Assembly (NCBI GenBank): GCA_903918325.1
Contig: CAIXDY010000051.1
Location: 1-14,896 of the forward strand
Length of the DNA: 14,896 bases
Source: an uncultured Actinomycetes bacterium
GTDB taxonomy: Bacteria; Actinomycetota; Actinomycetes; Nanopelagicales; Nanopelagicaceae
Direction: 5' to 3'
Positions 7,091-13,262 of the stretch are shown piece after piece (within the stretch, counting starts at the first letter, position 1; each line of letters opens with the position of its first letter). The position numbers were made by a program, and so were the translations under genes. The notes beneath the pieces are model-generated. The model was given only the letters and a program-made list of their open reading frames with translations. It was not told where the DNA came from and searched no databases.

Positions 7091-8429
7091 ATTCACGCCC
7101 GAAGTTGAAGCCTTAGCCGCAGAAGTTTTAGCTTATAGTTTGGATCGATTAAAAAATGATCCGCCACTTGATGGACCACGAACTGCAGAAGATTTATTTA
7201 GCGAAGTCGGTAACACCATCACGGCTCGTGGTCTTGGCGGACATGAAGCCCTAGAAGTATTTACATCAGTATTAGCCAAAGCCTGTATCTCTACTGATCA
7301 TCCACGTAACTTAGCTTTTATTCCATCAGCCCCTAGCGAATACGCCAACCTATTTGATTTAGTCGTTGGTGCAAGTGCGCTATATGGAGGTTCATGGCAA
7401 GAAGGTGCGGGGGCAGTTTTTGCTGAAAACCAAGCGCTGCGTTGGATTGCTGATTTAGCTGGTTTACCGCAAGCCGCTGGCGGAGTTTTTGTTCAAGGTG
7501 GAACGATTGGAAATCTTTCAGCGTTAGTCGTTGCACGTGCAGAAGGGCGCAAAAAACATCCCGGGGCTTCACGTTGGGTAATTGCGTGCAGCGAAGAAGC
7601 GCATTCTTCAATAGTGAGCGCGGCAAATGTGATGGATGTCGATGTTTTAAAAGTTCCGGTTGCAAGTAATGGAAAGTTAATGGGGGATGCAGTTGCGCAC
7701 GCCATAGATCACTTGCATTCAACAACAACACATCGGGTATTTGCTGTTGTTGCAACGGCTGGAACCACAAACTTGGGGATTATTGACGACTTAAATGGAA
7801 TTGGCAGCGCTGCACACGATCGCGGGATTTGGTTTCACGTGGATGGCGCGTACGGTTTAGCCGCATTATGTGCGCCAAGTGTGCGTTCACATTTTAACGG
7901 CGTAGAAACCGCGGATTCTTTAATTGTTGACCCACATAAATGGTTATTTGCACCTTACGATGCTTGTGCACTTATTTACCGTGAACCCGAGTTAGCCCGC
8001 CAAGTACACTCACAACACGCTTCTTATCTGGATACTTTAAAAGATGGTGCTTGGTCACCTTCAGATTATGCGATTCAATTAACTCGGCGCACACGTGGTT
8101 TACCTTTTTGGTTTTCATTAGCTGCATATGGAACCGATGCATATACCGAAGCGATGGAGCAATCACTAACGGTTGCACAGGGTGCGGCAGATTTAGTACG
8201 TGCACATCCAAATCTAGAATTAATTTGCGAACCAGAACTTTCCATTGTTGCATTTGTACGCACAGGGTGGACGGCTACTGATTATCAGAACTGGTCAGAG
8301 AAATTATTAGCTGATCAAATTGGATTTATTCCACCTTCATCCCATGATGGCCAGCCGATTTTGCGTTTTGCAATAGTGAATCCGTGGACAAAAATGCGCG
8401 ATATCGAAATGATTCTTGCCACTTTATAA
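7083..8429 (+). CDS. Group II pyridoxal-phosphate-dependent decarboxylase
   Basis: This 448-residue fold-type-I PLP enzyme belongs to the aromatic-amino-acid / glutamate / diaminobutyrate decarboxylase group. Cofactor landmarks are GGTIGNLSAL (139-148), H174 (ring-stacking) in EEAHSS, D254 in HVDGAYG (ring nitrogen), and Schiff-base K286 in DPHKW. The GSWQEGAGAVFAENQALRW segment near 103-121 is typical of the group. The substrate cannot be assigned; glutamate, aspartate, aromatic or diamino acids are all possible. The start is GTG 7083, which overlaps the SDR stop (TGA 7088-7090) by 8 nt; ATG 7087 is out of frame. No strong Shine-Dalgarno is visible, so coupling to SDR translation is likely. 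Nothing in the neighbourhood (no transporter or antiporter) identifies an acid-resistance role. Confidence 0.9.
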   Translation: MHEFTPEVEALAAEVLAYSLDRLKNDPPLDGPRTAEDLFSEVGNTITARGLGGHEALEVFTSVLAKACISTDHPRNLAFIPSAPSEYANLFDLVVGASALYGGSWQEGAGAVFAENQALRWIADLAGLPQAAGGVFVQGGTIGNLSALVVARAEGRKKHPGASRWVIACSEEAHSSIVSAANVMDVDVLKVPVASNGKLMGDAVAHAIDHLHSTTTHRVFAVVATAGTTNLGIIDDLNGIGSAAHDRGIWFHVDGAYGLAALCAPSVRSHFNGVETADSLIVDPHKWLFAPYDACALIYREPELARQVHSQHASYLDTLKDGAWSPSDYAIQLTRRTRGLPFWFSLAAYGTDAYTEAMEQSLTVAQGAADLVRAHPNLELICEPELSIVAFVRTGWTATDYQNWSEKLLADQIGFIPPSSHDGQPILRFAIVNPWTKMRDIEMILATL

Positions 8430-8466
8430 GTGGCCGTAAATCCCACAGTTTTTACATCTCACCCGA

Positions 8467-8472
8467 TACGAT
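8467..8472 (+). promoter_or_regulatory. -10 hexamer TACGAT for leaderless DUF3263 gene
   Basis: TACGAT fits TANNNT and ends 7 nt before ATG 8480. No Shine-Dalgarno precedes that ATG, which supports it as a leaderless start. A TTTACA at 8451-8456 is too close (10 bp) to be its -35. Confidence 0.5.
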
Positions 8473-8479
8473 TTCGCCC

Positions 8480-8743
8480 ATGTCCGCACAAGAAGAGTCA
8501 GCGATGTCTACTGGCTTAAGTGACCTCGAAGTCCGCATCCTGGATTTTGAAGGCAGCTGGTGGCGTTATGCCGGAGCGAAAGAGGCGGCAATCAAGGATC
8601 TATTCGATTTGACCGCGGCCCGCTATTACCAACTTCTCAATGATTTAATCGATCGTGATGATGCTCTAGCCGCATCTCCCATGCTCGTTAAGCGCCTTCG
8701 CCGCCTGCGCGAGGCCCGCATGAACACCCGCATCGCCCGCTAG
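8480..8743 (+). CDS. DUF3263 protein, probable small HTH DNA-binding protein
   Basis: This 87-residue basic protein matches the actinobacterial DUF3263 family along its length: LDFEGSWWRYAGAKEAAIKDLF, then TAARYYQLLNDLIDR and PMLVKRLRRLREAR. The central DLTAARYYQLLNDLI segment (about 42-57) reads as a helix-turn-helix, and the tail is rich in arginine, so a regulator or nucleoid-associated role is plausible but unproven. The frame is open upstream to 8384 inside the decarboxylase gene, but that extension is not family-like. ATG 8480 has a -10 hexamer 7 nt before it. An alternative ATG at 8504 has a purine-rich AGAAGAG 6 nt upstream and would give 79 residues. The gene precedes groEL; a separate promoter lies between them. 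Confidence 0.85.
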   Translation: MSAQEESAMSTGLSDLEVRILDFEGSWWRYAGAKEAAIKDLFDLTAARYYQLLNDLIDRDDALAASPMLVKRLRRLREARMNTRIAR

Positions 8744-8765
8744 CTCCTGCCTAGCAATCTCCGTT

Positions 8766-8794
8766 TTGCGTCCTTGGAATACCTCCCGTAGATT
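8766..8794 (+). promoter_or_regulatory. groEL promoter (-35 TTGCGT, -10 TAGATT)
   Basis: TTGCGT (8766-8771) and TAGATT (8789-8794) are separated by 17 bp. Transcription should begin about 8800, which is the first base of the CIRCE element. Bound repressor would therefore block initiation directly, and the mRNA has a leader of roughly 70 nt. Confidence 0.7.
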
Positions 8795-8799
8795 TGGCG

Positions 8800-8826
8800 T
8801 TAGCACTCTCGGGGTGCGAGTGATAA
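8800..8826 (+). promoter_or_regulatory. CIRCE operator (HrcA site)
   Basis: TTAGCACTC, a 9-nt spacer, then GAGTGATAA matches the CIRCE inverted repeat TTAGCACTC-N9-GAGTGCTAA at 17 of 18 positions; the single mismatch is C to A in the right half. Its place at the predicted start site of groEL indicates heat-shock control by HrcA, whose gene is not in the window. Confidence 0.93.
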
Positions 8827-8869
8827 AGCCCCCGTTCAACGAAGGATCTAAAGAAAGTGAGCACAACTC

Positions 8870-10492
8870 ATGGCAAAGCAGATTGCCTTTAATGAAGAAG
8901 CCCGTCGCGGATTAGAGCGCGGAATGAATATTTTGGCCGATGCGGTCAAAGTAACCCTTGGGCCTCGCGGACGTAACGTCGTTCTCGAGAAAAAGTGGGG
9001 CGCCCCAACAATTACTAATGATGGCGTTTCAATCGCTAAGGAAATTGATCTTGATGATCCATGGGAAAAAATTGGCGCAGAGCTAGTTAAGGAAGTTGCT
9101 AAGAAGACTGATGATGTCGCTGGCGATGGAACAACTACTGCAACTGTTTTAGCCCAAGCACTTGTACGCGAAGGTCTTCGCAACGTTGCTGCCGGATCAA
9201 ACCCAATGGCGCTAAAGCGCGGAATGGAAAAGGCCGTCACAGAAATCGTGGCTGAGCTTTTATCTATGGCTAAGCCAGTTGATTCTAAAGAACAGATCGC
9301 AGCCACAGCATCTATCTCTGCAGCAGATGCAACTATCGGCGAAATGATTGCTGAAGCAATGGACAAGGTTGGAAAAGAAGGCGTAATCACTGTTGAAGAG
9401 TCAAATACTTTTGGTCTCGAACTCGAGCTCACTGAAGGTATGCGCTTTGATAAGGGTTACATCTCTCCATACTTTGTAACTGACCAGGATCGTATGGAAG
9501 TAGTTCTAGAAGATGCTTACGTACTTATCGTTAACTCAAAGATTTCAAATATCAAGGATTTAGTACCTGTTCTTGAAAAGGTTATGCAATCTGGTAAGCC
9601 ACTTGCAATCATCGCTGAAGATGTTGAAGGCGAAGCGTTGGCAACCCTTGTTGTAAACAAGATTCGCGGTACTTTCCGCTCAGCAGCAGTTAAGGCACCT
9701 GGCTTTGGCGATCGTCGCAAGGCGATGCTTCAAGACATTGCAATCTTGACTGGTGCAACCGTTATCTCTGAAGAAGTTGGCCTCAAGCTAGATCAAGCTG
9801 GACTTGAACTATTGGGCCGCGCTCGCAAAGTTGTTATCAGCAAGGATGAAACAACAATCGTTGAAGGTGCCGGCGATGAGGCTCAAATTAAGGGCCGCGT
9901 TACTCAGATCCGTTCAGAGATTGAAAAGAGCGATTCAGATTACGACCGCGAGAAGTTGCAAGAGCGTCTTGCAAAACTTGCCGGTGGCGTAGCAGTTATT
10001 AAGGCTGGAGCGGCAACTGAGGTAGAACTCAAAGAGCGCAAGCACCGCATTGAAGATGCAGTGCGTAATGCAAAAGCTGCAGTTGAAGAAGGAATCGTTG
10101 CCGGTGGTGGCGTTGCACTTCTACAAGCAGCAACAGCAGCATTTAAGAAGTTAACTGGTTTAACTGGTGATGAAGCAACTGGTGCAAAGATTGTTGAATT
10201 TGCAATCGAAGCGCCGTTGAAGCAGATCGCAGTCAACGCAGGTCTTGAAGGCGGAGTTGTTGTAGAAAAAGTTCGCCATCTTCCAGCTGGACAAGGTCTC
10301 AATGCTGCAACAGGTGAATACGTAGACATGATCAAATCTGGAATTATTGATCCAGCTAAGGTCACACGTTCTGCACTTCAAAATGCTGCATCAATCGCGG
10401 CACTCTTCATTACAACTGAAGCAGTGATTGCAGATAAGCCAGAAAAGAATCCAGCGCCAGCCCCACAAGGCGGCGGAGATATGGACTTCTAA
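8870..10492 (+). CDS. groEL: Chaperonin GroEL (GroEL2/Hsp65 type)
   Basis: This 540-residue chaperonin subunit refolds proteins in an ATP-driven double ring in the cytoplasm. It has the nucleotide site GDGTTT (85-90) and the GroEL signature AAVEEGIVAGGG near 402-413. The equatorial start MAKQIAFNEEARRGLERG and the acidic GGGDMDF tail are very close to mycobacterial GroEL2 (Rv0440) as remembered. There is no groES before or after it, as for the lone actinobacterial GroEL2, so a groES (perhaps with a second groEL) should exist elsewhere. ATG 8870 is preceded by a partial Shine-Dalgarno in AAAGTGAG (8854-8861). Control is by the CIRCE site just upstream, and a strong hairpin terminator follows. 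Codons look more biased and G+C-richer than in neighbours, as expected for a highly expressed gene. Confidence 0.98.
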   Translation: MAKQIAFNEEARRGLERGMNILADAVKVTLGPRGRNVVLEKKWGAPTITNDGVSIAKEIDLDDPWEKIGAELVKEVAKKTDDVAGDGTTTATVLAQALVREGLRNVAAGSNPMALKRGMEKAVTEIVAELLSMAKPVDSKEQIAATASISAADATIGEMIAEAMDKVGKEGVITVEESNTFGLELELTEGMRFDKGYISPYFVTDQDRMEVVLEDAYVLIVNSKISNIKDLVPVLEKVMQSGKPLAIIAEDVEGEALATLVVNKIRGTFRSAAVKAPGFGDRRKAMLQDIAILTGATVISEEVGLKLDQAGLELLGRARKVVISKDETTIVEGAGDEAQIKGRVTQIRSEIEKSDSDYDREKLQERLAKLAGGVAVIKAGAATEVELKERKHRIEDAVRNAKAAVEEGIVAGGGVALLQAATAAFKKLTGLTGDEATGAKIVEFAIEAPLKQIAVNAGLEGGVVVEKVRHLPAGQGLNAATGEYVDMIKSGIIDPAKVTRSALQNAASIAALFITTEAVIADKPEKNPAPAPQGGGDMDF

Positions 10493-10519
10493 GCCCATAT
10501 TCACTCAGTAGTTACGCTT

Positions 10520-10560
10520 AACGCCGTCCCCAATTAACGCGGGGGCGGCGTTCTGCTTTA
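10520..10560 (+). terminator. Hairpin terminator after groEL
   Basis: AACGCCGTCCCC (10520-10531) pairs with GGGGGCGGCGTT (10541-10552) in a 12-bp stem with one G-U pair and a 9-nt loop, followed by a poor T tract (CTGCTTTA). It is stable enough to end groEL transcription or protect its 3' end. The weak T-run leaves some doubt about intrinsic termination. Confidence 0.8.
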
Positions 10561-10564
10561 CCCT
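10559..10564 (+). promoter_or_regulatory. -10 hexamer TACCCT for leaderless DUF3027 gene
   Basis: TACCCT fits TANNNT and ends 6 nt before ATG 10571. It abuts the earlier in-frame ATG 10565, which argues for 10571 as the true leaderless start. It lies only 6 bp after the groEL terminator stem, so any -35 would fall inside the hairpin. Confidence 0.5.
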
Positions 10565-10570
10565 ATGCAC

Positions 10571-11290
10571 ATGGCAAAGAAATCATTAGCGAAAAAAGCG
10601 GCAACTACTACTGCGCCTTTTGATGCAAAAAATCTTGCCCACACTGCAATTTTTGATCATGCCGAAAAGCGCGAACACGTTGGCGCTTTCATCTCAGTTG
10701 ATTTTGATGATGAGAACCGCGTTGCAACATATTTGTTTGAAGCAAACCTTGCCGGATATAAAGGTTGGCGTTGGTGCGTCACCATTGCAAAAGTTGATGC
10801 CGATGCAACACCAACTGTCTGCGATTTAGTAGTTCTTCCAGGCCCTGATGCATTACTTGCACCGGAATGGATTCCTTATCGTGATCGCATTCAACCTGGC
10901 GATGTTGGTGTTGGTGACATTGTTCCAAGTTCACTTGATGACACACGTTTAGTTCCAGGACAAGCAGCACTTCCAGCTGATGAAGATTTAGATACTGCAA
11001 TGGCAGTTGAATTAGGTTTTGGTCGTGCACGAGTAATGTCGATTGAAGGCCGTGATCAAGCTGCAAAGCGTTGGTATGACGGAGACCGTGGACCGAAAGC
11101 CCCATTGGCACAAGCTGCACCAAAGCCATGTCATTCATGCGGATTCTTTATTCCAATTGCAGGCTCATTACGCGCAACCTTTGGCGTATGCGCAAATGCA
11201 ATTTCACCTGATGATGCACGCGTAGTCTCCGTTGATCATGGATGTGGCGCGCACTCGGAAGCGACCTTCAACGCACCTCTGATAAACTAA
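10571..11290 (+). CDS. DUF3027 protein with four-cysteine C-terminal motif
   Basis: This 239-residue protein belongs to DUF3027, an actinobacterial family of unknown function. The conserved core includes GYKGWRWCVTIA (62-73), VVLPGPDALLAPEWIPYRDR, and PGDVGVGDIVPSS...DTRLVPG. The C-terminal region has four conserved-looking cysteines: C187 and C190 in CHSC, C207 in GVCAN, and C225 in HGCGAHSE. This looks like a zinc-ribbon-type metal site (inference). The N-terminus is lysine/alanine-rich. ATG 10565 is in frame two codons earlier, but the -10 spacing favours 10571. In mycobacteria, from memory, members lie near serC and MFS genes, as here. No signal peptide or membrane helix is seen, so it is cytoplasmic; no function is assigned. 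Confidence 0.87.
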   Translation: MAKKSLAKKAATTTAPFDAKNLAHTAIFDHAEKREHVGAFISVDFDDENRVATYLFEANLAGYKGWRWCVTIAKVDADATPTVCDLVVLPGPDALLAPEWIPYRDRIQPGDVGVGDIVPSSLDDTRLVPGQAALPADEDLDTAMAVELGFGRARVMSIEGRDQAAKRWYDGDRGPKAPLAQAAPKPCHSCGFFIPIAGSLRATFGVCANAISPDDARVVSVDHGCGAHSEATFNAPLIN

Positions 11291-11351
11291 AGCCCTGACC
11301 GCAACCCCCGCGGCTTAAACGAATAAACGAAATTAGCAAGGAGCCCTCCCC

Positions 11352-11735
11352 ATGCCTACAGGACGCGTTAAATGGTTCTCCCTAGAAAAAGGTTTCGGCT
11401 TTATTGCAAATGATGAAGGCGAAGATGTTTACCTTGCTGCTTCATCACTTCCTGAAGGTATTGCAACAGTAAAGCCTGGAACAAAGTTGGAATTCAGCAT
11501 TGCTGATTCACGTCGCGGACCACAAGCATTGTCAGTGCATGTTATTGATGCGCCACCATCACTTGCTGAAAACTCACGAGTTAATCCTGATGATTTAGCA
11601 GCAATGATTGAAGACACAATTAAAATTTTGGATCGCGTTGGAAATGGTTTGCGTCATGGACGTCATCCATCATCAACTGAATCAGAGCGTTTAGGCCGTG
11701 TTTTGCGCGGTATCGCTACTCAGCTCGAAGCGTAA
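11352..11735 (+). CDS. cspB: CspB-like cold-shock protein with C-terminal extension
   Basis: The product has 127 residues, against about 67 for a minimal cold-shock protein. The first 66 residues are the cold-shock domain with RNP1 KGFGFIA (13-19). RNP2 is DVYLAAS (25-31) instead of the usual DVFVHFS, so two aromatic or histidine RNA-contact residues are missing; mycobacterial CspB (Rv0871) deviates in the same place. The extension (about 75-127) is predicted helical and ends RLGRVLRGIATQLEA. The protein probably binds single-stranded RNA or DNA in the cytoplasm. AAGGAG (11338-11343) lies 8 nt before the ATG, so this mRNA has a leader. It follows the DUF3027 gene by 61 bp and may be co-transcribed with it. 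Its stop abuts that of the converging DUF2530 gene. Confidence 0.93.
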   Translation: MPTGRVKWFSLEKGFGFIANDEGEDVYLAASSLPEGIATVKPGTKLEFSIADSRRGPQALSVHVIDAPPSLAENSRVNPDDLAAMIEDTIKILDRVGNGLRHGRHPSSTESERLGRVLRGIATQLEA

Positions 11736-11924
11736 TTAAATTCCGCTGCGTTTATTGCGGCGAATTGAATAACGGATTCCCATCAGTCCAAAGATGGTTC
11801 CAGCCACGCACGTCCAGATGATTTTCGCTTCGGCACCAACGGCAATTGTGATTACTACAGCAATCACCCAGCACATAGTCCCAATTGCTACTAAGGTTAC
11901 GACTGAGCGAATATTTGAAGCCAT
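11736..11924 (-). CDS. DUF2530 small membrane protein
   Basis: This 62-residue protein has two hydrophobic helices (about 6-29 and 33-49) and a basic end RYSIRRNKRSGI, giving a predicted hairpin in the cytoplasmic membrane. The segment CVAGTIFGLMGIRYSIRRNKR matches the DUF2530 family found across actinobacteria; function unknown. Its stop directly follows the cspB-like stop with no gap. Its start is only 12 bp from the start of the divergent MFS gene. ATG 11924 has TACTCT (11936-11931) 6 nt upstream and no Shine-Dalgarno, suggesting a leaderless message whose -10 lies within that 12-bp gap. Confidence 0.85.
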   Translation of the reverse strand: MASNIRSVVTLVAIGTMCWVIAVVITIAVGAEAKIIWTCVAGTIFGLMGIRYSIRRNKRSGI

Positions 11925-11930
11925 GAGAGA

Positions 11931-11936
11931 AGAGTA
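11931..11936 (-). promoter_or_regulatory. -10 hexamer TACTCT for leaderless DUF2530 gene
   Basis: TACTCT on the minus strand fits TANNNT and ends 6 nt before ATG 11924. The rest of this promoter must lie within the first codons of the divergent MFS gene, so transcription of the two genes should interfere. Confidence 0.45.
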
Positions 11937-13202
11937 ATGGGATTTAAGGTTAAAGTAGATGGTAATTGGCGTTCATTTCGCCATCGTAATTACCGCATCC
12001 TTTTTCCAGCTAACACCATTTCAAATATCGGCAGCTGGGCTCAACGCGTTGCTCAAGATTGGTTAATTCTAGAACTAACCCACAGTGGAACGTATTTAGG
12101 AATTGTTACCGCCATTCAATTTACGCCGGTCCTATTTTTCTCACTGCATGGTGGTGCGCTGGCGGATCGATTTAATAAACGTAAACTTTTAATGGGCACA
12201 AATGCCCTAGGTGCTTTCTCTGCGCTGGCACTTGGCGCTTTGGTAATGACGCATCACATCAAGCTGTGGCATGTCTTTGCACTTGCCGCTGTCTTAGGAA
12301 TTTCAACGGCCGTCGATGCGCCGGTACGACAAGCCTTTGCTTCTGAAATTGTTGGGCACGATGATTTACCAAATGCGGTAAGTCTTAACTCGGCCAACTT
12401 TAATGCGGGCCGTTTATTTGGGCCCGCAATATCAGGCTTATTAATCGCGGCTTTTGGCACTGGACCTTCTTTTATTGTTAATGGAGTTTCCTATCTCTTT
12501 GCAATAGGAGCCCTGATAGCAATGCGTGAAGATGAGTTCTTCCAGAGTGATCGTCCAAAAACGATGACTAATGTGCGCGAAGGTTTGCGGTATGCCTTAG
12601 CTCGTCCGGATATCTATGTCGTTATGTTGATGGTTTTCTTTCTTGGAACTTTTGGTCTTAACTTCCAAATCTTTAATGCGCTCATGGCCACTAAAGAATT
12701 CGGCAAAGGTCCAGCTTCCTATGGCTTACTAGGTACTTTTGTAGCTATTGGTTCTTTTTCAGGAGCAATTGCTTCTGCGCTCTTAGAACGTTTTCGTAAA
12801 ACTCGCTTTGTAATTTTGGCCGGCGGCGCTTTTGCTATCGCGATAATCGTGCTTTCCTTTATGCCCAATTACACGGCATATGCAATTTTCTTACCAATAT
12901 GTGGAGTCACGGCATTGACCACAATGATTACCGCGAATTCAATCGTGCAAGTAAATAGTGATCCAGCTATTCGCGGACGCGTAATGGGCATCTACCTGTT
13001 GATCTTTATGGGTGGAACACCGCTTGGTTCACCGCTGATTGGCGTGATGGCCGAAGTAGTTGGAATTCGTTTGACCATGGCAGGCTGCGGATTAATCACG
13101 TTAAGTGCAACAACAATAATTTGGTTGAAATATAAAAACCGTGTTGATGTGCCGGCCGATATTTCGGTAGCCGGAGTTTTAAAGTCCGCTAATAGCAATT
13201 AA
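11937..13202 (+). CDS. MFS transporter, MFS_3 / EntS-like exporter type
   Basis: This 421-residue integral membrane protein has about 12 hydrophobic helices. The opening FRHRNYRILFPANTISNIGSWAQRVAQDWLI is typical of MFS_3 (enterobactin-exporter-like) members. Motif A between helices 2 and 3 reads GALADRFNKRKLL (73-85), and a charged loop REDEFFQSDRPKTMTN lies between the halves. It likely exports a small molecule by proton antiport; the substrate is unknown. ATG 11937 is the only in-frame start after a stop at 11916-11918. It has only a purine-rich GAGAGAAGAG (11925-11934) upstream, partly too close to be a good Shine-Dalgarno, and no leaderless -10 at the usual distance, so its promoter probably lies inside the DUF2530 gene. 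Its last 24 bases overlap the micro-ORF on the other strand. Confidence 0.9.
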   Translation: MGFKVKVDGNWRSFRHRNYRILFPANTISNIGSWAQRVAQDWLILELTHSGTYLGIVTAIQFTPVLFFSLHGGALADRFNKRKLLMGTNALGAFSALALGALVMTHHIKLWHVFALAAVLGISTAVDAPVRQAFASEIVGHDDLPNAVSLNSANFNAGRLFGPAISGLLIAAFGTGPSFIVNGVSYLFAIGALIAMREDEFFQSDRPKTMTNVREGLRYALARPDIYVVMLMVFFLGTFGLNFQIFNALMATKEFGKGPASYGLLGTFVAIGSFSGAIASALLERFRKTRFVILAGGAFAIAIIVLSFMPNYTAYAIFLPICGVTALTTMITANSIVQVNSDPAIRGRVMGIYLLIFMGGTPLGSPLIGVMAEVVGIRLTMAGCGLITLSATTIIWLKYKNRVDVPADISVAGVLKSANSN

Positions 13203-13259
13203 AACTATTAAGCCAATTAGCACAACTAAAGTAACAATACGTCGAGTTTTATAGTTCAT
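13179..13259 (-). CDS. Possible 26-residue single-helix membrane micro-protein
   Basis: An ATG at 13259 opens 26 codons ending TAA at 13179. The peptide begins MNYKTRR and continues as an almost uninterrupted run of Ile, Leu, Val, Ala and Gly (residues 8-26), which reads as one transmembrane helix with a positively charged cytoplasmic N-terminus. AAGG (13271-13268) lies 8 nt before the ATG, inside the last codons of the preceding MFS gene, whose stop is 3 nt upstream, so translation coupling is likely. Its end overlaps the converging MFS gene by 24 bp. Both the Shine-Dalgarno and the charge pattern argue for a real gene, but conservation cannot be tested here. It fills the otherwise empty 60-bp gap between the two transporter genes. 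Confidence 0.6.
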   Translation of the reverse strand: MNYKTRRIVTLVVLIGLIVLIAISGL

Positions 13260-13262
13260 TTC

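Noticed and set aside
8384..8479. Earlier start of the DUF3263 frame inside the decarboxylase gene
   Set aside because: The added 32 residues are not DUF3263-like, and ATG 8480 has a well-placed -10 hexamer.
8744..8765. Possible small RNA or ORF between the DUF3263 and groEL genes
   Set aside because: No stem, start codon or conserved motif seen before the groEL promoter.
8848..9432. Long antisense frame (194 codons) opposite groEL
   Set aside because: Composition is serine, alanine and threonine rich, as produced by the complement of a strongly codon-biased gene; no domain recognised. The similar frame at 9940-10365 was dropped for the same reason.
11299..11313. CCGC/GCGG hairpin between the DUF3027 and cspB-like genes as a terminator
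   Set aside because: Only 4 bp of stem with a 7-nt loop and no T-run; too weak to call.
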